Source: an uncultured delta proteobacterium
Lineage (GTDB): Bacteria; RBG-13-61-14; DRUE01
Length of the DNA: 11,235 bases
Direction: 5' to 3'
Assembly (NCBI GenBank): GCA_903930515.1
Contig: CAIYYW010000202.1
Span: forward strand, 1-11,235
Program-made: the position numbers and the translations under genes
Shown: positions 6,794 to 11,235 of the stretch, piece by piece
Numbering within the stretch: the first letter of the stretch is position 1
How the letters are laid out: every line of letters begins with the position of its first letter
Notes under the pieces: model-generated
What the model was told of the DNA's origin: nothing
Database searches by the model: none
What the model saw: the letters and a program-made list of their open reading frames with translations, nothing else

Positions 6794-8260
6794 CTAATAA
6801 TTATTCTCAAAATGCAATCCCCGGATCAACCGCTCGGTCAAATTGAACACTTCCTGGTCCGCCTTTTTCCGGAAAGACAAATCCTTCTGATAGATCTCCA
6901 CCAGCTTTTGCCGATAGATCCGGTTTCCGGCTTGATCGCGGAACGCGAGCGCGAGCCAGGAATTGTAGCGGAAGAAATCCGCGCGCGGATTTCTTGATCC
7001 GGTCTTGCTCCTCTTCAACCCGGCCTGATATTTTTTCAATTGTTCCCGCAACAGGTCGCTGGCCAATTCTTTTTTGAATTCAACCTGATCCCGGCAGAAT
7101 TCATGGACCCGATCGAAAATTTCATTGTAAAGCCGCCTGCCCTTGGCGCCGGCCTCTCCCCGGCATAACAACTCCAGCAGCAGTTCGTAATAGACCCCGG
7201 AAATTTTGTATTTGAGACTACCCCCGGTGGCTTTCAAAAGAACCGCATATACCCCCTTGCCTTTGCCGCTCCAGGCGCTGGACCCGCTCCCGGAATGGAA
7301 AGAGATCAAGGCGCCGTCAAAATAGTTCCCGATCGCGGCCTGAATTTTCACCCGTTGCGCCAACTCGGCCAAAGAGCCTTTATAGTCCGCGCGCTTGCGG
7401 AAGCCGATGTTGGGCGCGAAGTAATCAAAATGACGGCCGGAGTTTACCCATTCGTTCAAATAGAAAAAGACATCCTTGAGCGGAGTAAGAAATTCCGTCT
7501 CGTCCAGCGATATTTCAAACCCGAAGGCCTTGGAGCTGATCGCCTTTTTAGCCAAATAGTCGTAAATCCGGGCGTTGGCCTTGATGCTGCGGCGGTATTT
7601 GAGGAACAGCCTCTGGATTTCCGGAAGACTGAACCGGACCTCCAGGCTTTCCCCGTCCGGGGCCGTGATGGTAATTTTCCTGCCCGAGTAGCGGTCAATC
7701 AGTTTCCTCCGACTCCGGGGCTCCAGGCTTTTTTCAAATTCGCTTTTTAATTCCGATTGGGGAAGAGTATCCGCCTCTCTCCAGATCAGGTCCGAGGTGT
7801 CGGTGGTGAAGGCTCTGGCCGGCGCACTGGCAATCGCCTGGTCAATCGCGGCGAAGTTATACTTGAAATTTTGCCGGAGCTTCTTCGCGTTAATCGGATG
7901 CATCTCCCAGACCCCTTCAATCCGCTTCACCGCCAGGTCCGCAGAACCGATCACGATCAGATGGTCGGCTTCCAGCTCCACCGGGATCCCCGCGGCTCTC
8001 GCCGCGCTCTCGCCGGCTTTCAAATAGTGAGGGATGGAAGTCCCGGTATGGCCGAGCGCGATCGGGTATTTACCCAATGGAGCCGTGATCACCTCTTCCA
8101 GGCTGGTCTCGCGTCCGAAGCTCAGCTCCAGCCCCGCGGCCACCTGGTATTTTTTCAGCGCCGAGACGATCCCGTCTAGAAATATTTCCGGAATCCTGAT
8201 CCCCAGCGCCGGGTGATGCCGTTTCCAGAAACAATTCGCTCCAGGCTTCAGTTTGGGCAT
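6794..8260 (-). CDS. Divergent tagaturonate epimerase (UxaE) family protein
   Basis: A 488-residue protein with no signal peptide, presumably cytoplasmic. UxaE enzymes, known from Thermotoga-type hexuronate pathways, convert D-tagaturonate to D-fructuronate with a divalent metal. Family-like stretches in order: LGHTGTSIPHYL (69-80), then LEADHLIV with H100, like the DADHLKT metal motif; FEISLDETEFLTPL with D253/E254, like the VDETDTPTTP motif; FDYFAPNIGFRKRADYKG (278-294), like LAPRF...DYIGD; ISFHSGSGSS with H322, like the LHSGSDK motif; KATGGSLKYKISGVYYE (343-359); and a helical end. The putative metal ligands are kept, but surrounding residues depart from the classic motifs. The true substrate may therefore be another ketose or ketouronate. 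A mannonate-oxidoreductase-type SDR precedes it by 25 bases and GH31 follows after 12. AAGGAG sits 8 bases before the ATG. Assignment rests on motif memory, not on a search. Confidence 0.72.
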   Translation of the reverse strand: MPKLKPGANCFWKRHHPALGIRIPEIFLDGIVSALKKYQVAAGLELSFGRETSLEEVITAPLGKYPIALGHTGTSIPHYLKAGESAARAAGIPVELEADHLIVIGSADLAVKRIEGVWEMHPINAKKLRQNFKYNFAAIDQAIASAPARAFTTDTSDLIWREADTLPQSELKSEFEKSLEPRSRRKLIDRYSGRKITITAPDGESLEVRFSLPEIQRLFLKYRRSIKANARIYDYLAKKAISSKAFGFEISLDETEFLTPLKDVFFYLNEWVNSGRHFDYFAPNIGFRKRADYKGSLAELAQRVKIQAAIGNYFDGALISFHSGSGSSAWSGKGKGVYAVLLKATGGSLKYKISGVYYELLLELLCRGEAGAKGRRLYNEIFDRVHEFCRDQVEFKKELASDLLREQLKKYQAGLKRSKTGSRNPRADFFRYNSWLALAFRDQAGNRIYRQKLVEIYQKDLSFRKKADQEVFNLTERLIRGLHFENNY

Positions 8261-8285
8261 TTTCCTTGCTCCTTAATTGGATTTT

Positions 8286-9119
8286 CTATACTCCGCTATA
8301 AGCGCTGAAGCCGCCGTCAACCGGGACCACGATCCCGGTGATGAATTGGCTCTCCGGCGAGATCAGCCAGAACAACGCGCTGAGCAGGTCTCCGGGTTTT
8401 CCGAACCTGCCGGCCGGGGTGTGATCCAGGATCCGTTCTCCCCGCGGGGTGAGTTTGCCTTTCTTGTCCATCAACAGGAATCGGTTCTGGGTGGTGATAA
8501 AAAAACCGGGCGCGATCGCGTTGACCCGGATCTTGGGGGTGTAGTTCTGAGCGAAATGTGCCGCGAGCCACTTGGTGAAATTGCTCACCCCGGCTTTGGC
8601 CGAGGAATAGGCGGGAATCCGGGTCAAGGGACGGAACGAGTTCATTGAACTGATGTTGATTATGTTACCCGCCCCCCGGGTCTGGTGAATTATTTTACCG
8701 AAGACCTGCGAGGCGAAAATGGTTCCCAGGATATTCAGCTCAAAAACTTTCCGGATCCCCTGGTCGGAAAGCTCAAAAAACCCCTGTTGCTCATTGGTGG
8801 TTGCCAGGGGGGAGTTCCCGCCGGCGCCGTTGATCAAAATATCCAGGCCGCGGAATTGTCGCACCAGTTCCCGGCCGGCTTTTTCCAGGCTCGATTTATC
8901 GGTCACATCGGCCTGAAGCGCGATCGCCTTGCCCCCGCGGGACCTGATCTTCTTCACCATGGCCTCTGCTTTTTTGAGGTCATAATCCAACACCGCCACC
9001 CGGCATCCGCATTCCGCGAGCGCCCGGCACATCTCCCCGCAAAGCTCCCCGGCCCCGCCCGTGACCAGGGCGGCCTTTCCCTTCAGGTCCGTCCGATTTT
9101 CCCAACTGGTCTTGCTCAT
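8286..9119 (-). CDS. SDR oxidoreductase, D-mannonate oxidoreductase (fructuronate reductase) type
   Basis: A 277-residue classical short-chain dehydrogenase. The NAD(P)-binding loop is TGGAGELCGE (20-29), with D71-V72 in QADVTD and NGAGG (97-101). The catalytic set is N129, S158, Y171 and K175 (YSSAK). The LNILGTIFASQVFGK stretch, NAIAPGFFITTQNRFLL near 200-216 and the ending PVDGGFSAYSGV closely recall the Bacillus YjmF-type SDR that interconverts D-fructuronate and D-mannonate. I prefer ATG 9117-9119, which has GGGGTG upstream and gives the family's usual length; an in-frame TTG at 9134 would add five residues. It starts four bases after the stop of the BtrH-like gene. With the UxaE-like enzyme next door, a tagaturonate to fructuronate to mannonate step pair is a reasonable inference. 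SDR membership is certain; substrate is probable. Confidence 0.85.
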   Translation of the reverse strand: MSKTSWENRTDLKGKAALVTGGAGELCGEMCRALAECGCRVAVLDYDLKKAEAMVKKIRSRGGKAIALQADVTDKSSLEKAGRELVRQFRGLDILINGAGGNSPLATTNEQQGFFELSDQGIRKVFELNILGTIFASQVFGKIIHQTRGAGNIINISSMNSFRPLTRIPAYSSAKAGVSNFTKWLAAHFAQNYTPKIRVNAIAPGFFITTQNRFLLMDKKGKLTPRGERILDHTPAGRFGKPGDLLSALFWLISPESQFITGIVVPVDGGFSAYSGV

Positions 9120-9123
9120 CCCT

Positions 9124-10143
9124 TCACCCCGCAATCCTTTTTAAACCCGCCAGCGCGTTCCCGAAAAATTCCTGCTCCAGGTCCGCGAGTTGGCTGAACC
9201 ATCGGCCGGCTTTTTTTAAATCCGTTTCGGACGGCCGCTTTTGCTCGCTCAACCCTTTCAGCAGCCCGGCCAGTTCCGTCCAGCAATTGCTGATTATTTC
9301 CATTTCATAGAAAGGCGCAACCTTTCCCAACTCGGGCCATTCCTGACCGGCCTCTTGCAGGAACCGGGCGTATAGTTTGCGGAAAGCCCCCCCGCCCGTG
9401 CCTCTCCGTTCAATGATCTGATAGGCCCAGCGGAAGCACCAACTCGCGTCTTTGGCATCCGGCCATTCCGCGATCCTTTCGCCGGCTTTCCTGATCCCGG
9501 CATATCCCGCCCATCCTGCCCCATCCGGGCCGGGATCGGAAAGCTGTTCCGCCTGGAGCCGGATCGCTTGGGCGACCCGCTGCTCGATCCGGTCAATCTT
9601 TTTCGGCAGCTTGCCCGGAAAGTAATCGCCGTGGAGATGGAAAAAGGAATCCTGGCTGTACCGGGCGCGGGAGAGGGATGCCAGGGGAAGCTCGATCAAA
9701 TTTTCCCAGCCGGTGTCCGCGATATAGGCGGTTCCTTTTTCCAAGTCATATCCCCAGAGCATAATCACATGGAGCGGGAAATGGGTTTTGGACCGGTAGT
9801 GATCCAGGTAAAAAATATCCGCGTGAAACAGCGCCGGGGTGTCCCGGTCAATAAGTTTTTTCGCGGCCTCCCATCCGGCTTCCGGGTCCGGCTCTTTCTT
9901 CCACTCAAAATCAACCCCCAGGCTTCGAAAAAAAGTCCCTTCCAACTCCTGCGAGCGGGTCATCAGGGTTCGGCTGGGGGAGAGCAACTCGCCTTCCATA
10001 TAAAAGAACCCGAGCCCGGCTCCCAGTCCCAGGCAGAAAGGCTCGCTGAAATTTAGGCGGTAAAAGATGGATAGGTCGCTGAGCACGGTTGAGGCGCAAT
10101 GCTCTCCGGGTCGGTGGCCCCATCCCTGAATGATTTTTTGCAT
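9124..10143 (-). CDS. BtrH_N / DUF4872 protein, predicted papain-like acyltransferase or amidase
   Basis: A 339-residue soluble protein. Residues about 5-165 match the BtrH N-terminal domain: GEHCASTV with candidate nucleophile C16; SEPFCLGLGAGLGFFYME (33-50), a hallmark glycine-rich stretch; THFPLHVIMLWGYD with H125; and YIADTGWE with D143. Together these would be a Cys-His-Asp triad. Residues about 180-339 match DUF4872, including the telling IERRGTGGGAFRKLYARFLQEA. In butirosin biosynthesis BtrH moves an acyl group from a carrier protein to an aminoglycoside amine. Homologues elsewhere are mostly uncharacterised. No carrier protein or biosynthetic genes are seen here. The ATG is the only normal start after the upstream in-frame stop and lacks a clear Shine-Dalgarno, suggesting coupling to the PilO-like gene 15 bases away. 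Domain calls are firm; the reaction is unknown. Confidence 0.82.
   Translation of the reverse strand: MQKIIQGWGHRPGEHCASTVLSDLSIFYRLNFSEPFCLGLGAGLGFFYMEGELLSPSRTLMTRSQELEGTFFRSLGVDFEWKKEPDPEAGWEAAKKLIDRDTPALFHADIFYLDHYRSKTHFPLHVIMLWGYDLEKGTAYIADTGWENLIELPLASLSRARYSQDSFFHLHGDYFPGKLPKKIDRIEQRVAQAIRLQAEQLSDPGPDGAGWAGYAGIRKAGERIAEWPDAKDASWCFRWAYQIIERRGTGGGAFRKLYARFLQEAGQEWPELGKVAPFYEMEIISNCWTELAGLLKGLSEQKRPSETDLKKAGRWFSQLADLEQEFFGNALAGLKRIAG
9125..9130 (-). promoter_or_regulatory. Ribosome binding site that sets the SDR start
   Basis: The - strand reads GGGGTG five bases before ATG 9119, spanning the last codons and the stop of the upstream gene. It supports the ATG at 9119 over the in-frame TTG at 9134, which has no comparable site at the right distance. 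Confidence 0.5.
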
Positions 10144-10158
10144 CGGGAGGGGTGAAGG

Positions 10159-10932
10159 CTATTGCTTCAAATCCTTGCTCAACTTGATCTGGTTTTCCAG
10201 GCCCTTGCTTTCTTTTTCCAGCTCGCACTGCTCAGCGAGCAGTTGTTGGGCGTTGGACAATTTGGATTTTTCCGCGTCCACCTCATTTTTCAGATCGGCC
10301 AGGTTGCCCTTGAAAATTTTCACCCGGCTGATGTTGGTTTCTTTCAGCTCCGGCGGATTAACCCGGAGGGTGCAACTGTAAGAGTTGTTCCATCCCGCGA
10401 GATCAAATGCCAAAAATTCTAGGTTGATGTCAACCTGGCCGGAGGTAATGGTGGGGGTGCCTCGCCGCCGGCTGGACACGCCCATATTATCAACTCCGAT
10501 CAGGAACCTGGACAATTGTTCGTTGGCGCCTTTGATCGAAAGCGACACCGGGCCTACTTTCAGGAATCCGTCGGAGGTGATCGCGCCGGGCTCCATTTTA
10601 TCCAGGCTGATCCCGGTGGAAGAGGCCACCTGTCGGATCTTGTTCTGGATTTCGTCCAGATTCAATTCCAGGCCGAGTTTAGGCTTAAGCTGGTTCAACT
10701 CCGCCCGGAGGGAATCAAGCTTGGCTTTGGTCTCGTCCAAGCTCTTCTGGCTGGGCGGCTTCCAGGTGGAATAAAAATCCTTGACCTGGGCGGTTTCGCT
10801 TTCCAGCTCCGCCTTCAGGCTCTTGGCCGTGGTGTAATCGTTGATCACGAAGATGCTCGCGGCAATCGCCAGCAGCGCAAAAAGAATGATCCCGACCGCG
10901 CTCCTCCAATTGATCTCATCCCAATCTATCAT
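10159..10932 (-). CDS. PilO-like inner-membrane protein with C-terminal coiled-coil extension
   Basis: A 257-residue bitopic membrane protein. A short cytoplasmic N-terminus (MIDWDEINWR) precedes one transmembrane segment at about 13-31. A long coiled coil at about 33-85 and a ferredoxin-like PilO region at about 90-180 follow; the latter includes VGPVSLSIKGANEQLSRFL (126-144) and SGQVDINLEFLAFDL. PilO, with PilM and PilN, forms the inner-membrane alignment complex of type IV pili; GspM has the same layout in type II secretion. Here the C-terminus runs on into a second charged helix at about 205-257, which is unusual for PilO. No pilM, pilN, pilP or pilQ gene is in the window. A complex role is inferred from fold only, and an unrelated TM-coiled-coil protein remains possible. 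A candidate promoter lies just upstream. Confidence 0.65.
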   Translation of the reverse strand: MIDWDEINWRSAVGIILFALLAIAASIFVINDYTTAKSLKAELESETAQVKDFYSTWKPPSQKSLDETKAKLDSLRAELNQLKPKLGLELNLDEIQNKIRQVASSTGISLDKMEPGAITSDGFLKVGPVSLSIKGANEQLSRFLIGVDNMGVSSRRRGTPTITSGQVDINLEFLAFDLAGWNNSYSCTLRVNPPELKETNISRVKIFKGNLADLKNEVDAEKSKLSNAQQLLAEQCELEKESKGLENQIKLSKDLKQ

Positions 10933-10960
10933 CTCTGTTCCCCCTTTGTTACTTTGTTTT

Positions 10961-10988
10961 AATCTATCACTTCCAGCGATCAGGTCAA
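10961..10988 (-). promoter_or_regulatory. Candidate promoter for the PilO-like gene and the genes after it
   Basis: On the - strand TTGACC (10988-10983), a 16-base spacer and TAGATT (10966-10961) lie in the 69-base gap before the PilO-like start. The -10 is 28 bases from the ATG, leaving room for the purine-rich AAAGGGGGAAC ribosome binding region. If real, it could drive the whole leftward set down to the GH31 gene, since later gaps are 25 bases or less and no better promoter was seen in them. Confidence 0.35.
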
Positions 10989-11001
10989 GTAAAGGATCCG
11001 C

Positions 11002-11235
11002 TCACTTGGGATTGAGCTGGTTGAGTATTCTTTCCAGCTCCTGCTCCCCCTGTTTTTGCAAATCCCCCGGGGGCAGTCCCGAATTTTTGCCCGCGTTCCC
11101 GGCCAGGTTGCCCGCGATGATTTTTCCGTATTTGACCGGGTCAATCACGGCCTGGAGTCCGGGGAAATTACCGCCGAGATTAAAGGGCAAAAGCAGGTTC
11201 TTGCCGTCTTGGAAAAGGATCCGGGTGATTTCCGG
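11002..11235 (-). CDS. C-terminal end of an AsmA-like protein (5' end outside window)
   Basis: An open frame enters from the right edge, encodes 77 residues and stops at TGA 11004-11002. The stretch LLLPFNLGGNFPGLQAVIDP followed by a small-residue helix and a polar tail resembles the end of AsmA/DUF748-type proteins, where a final beta strand, an LPF-x-GG turn and a predicted helix close the repeat. Such proteins are large, inner-membrane anchored and bridge the periplasm in lipid transport or outer-membrane assembly. Too little is present to be certain. There is a 69-base gap before the PilO-like gene. Confidence 0.45.
   Translation of the reverse strand, partial: PEITRILFQDGKNLLLPFNLGGNFPGLQAVIDPVKYGKIIAGNLAGNAGKNSGLPPGDLQKQGEQELERILNQLNPK

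Noticed and set aside
9120-9134. TTG at 9134 as the SDR start
   Set aside because: ATG at 9119 has a ribosome binding site at a suitable distance and gives the usual family length, so the five extra residues are unlikely.
11002-11190. A complete 62-codon gene starting at TTG 11190
   Set aside because: The frame stays open to the window edge and reads as the tail of a longer protein, so it was called as a partial gene.

Overview
The window is chromosomal DNA from an uncultured-looking bacterium that is probably diderm. The case for an outer membrane is an AsmA-like C-terminus, a PilO-like protein and a glycosidase with a signal peptide. The combination of a RicT/PSP1 protein, a zinc-type DNA polymerase III delta' and a short bacterial MetRS would fit one of the candidate diderm phyla (Omnitrophota, for example). 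That placement is an inference and not proven by the window. Genes are packed tightly, with start/stop overlaps or gaps of a few bases. Most codons end in G or C, except in the toxin-antitoxin island, which is visibly richer in A/T.

Left third (1-4300, + strand): a compact housekeeping operon holds the end of an unrecognised gene, holB (delta' clamp-loader subunit), a ricT/yaaT-like PSP1 gene, metG and a tatD-family gene. This gene order is known from several bacterial groups. Spacing is -4, 4, 3 and 7 bases, so one transcript is likely.

Junction (4297-5120): a VapBC-type toxin-antitoxin pair (DUF2281 antitoxin, PIN toxin) lies on the - strand immediately after tatD. On its far side is a second copy of the last 18 codons of tatD plus a stop codon. 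It differs from the intact copy at four bases, all synonymous. The glycosidase stop codon lies inside that second tatD end. The simplest reading is that tatD and the glycosidase gene once met tail to tail, and that a cassette carrying vapBC and a replacement tatD 3' end was inserted between them.

Right two thirds (5111-11235, - strand): transcription runs leftward. The order is a partial AsmA-like gene, a PilO-like gene with its own candidate promoter, a BtrH_N/DUF4872 protein (predicted Cys/His/Asp acyltransferase or amidase-like), an SDR of the D-mannonate oxidoreductase (fructuronate reductase) type, a divergent tagaturonate-epimerase (UxaE) family protein, and a secreted GH31 glycosidase that lacks the usual N-terminal beta-sandwich. 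The last four genes have gaps of 4-25 bases and look like one module. A secreted glycosidase would release a sugar, and epimerase plus reductase would carry a ketouronate toward D-mannonate. The BtrH-like protein is the unexplained member, and the whole combination is the most promising candidate here for an undescribed pathway. No tRNA, rRNA, CRISPR array or insertion sequence was seen, and no gene-free stretch exceeds 300 bases.
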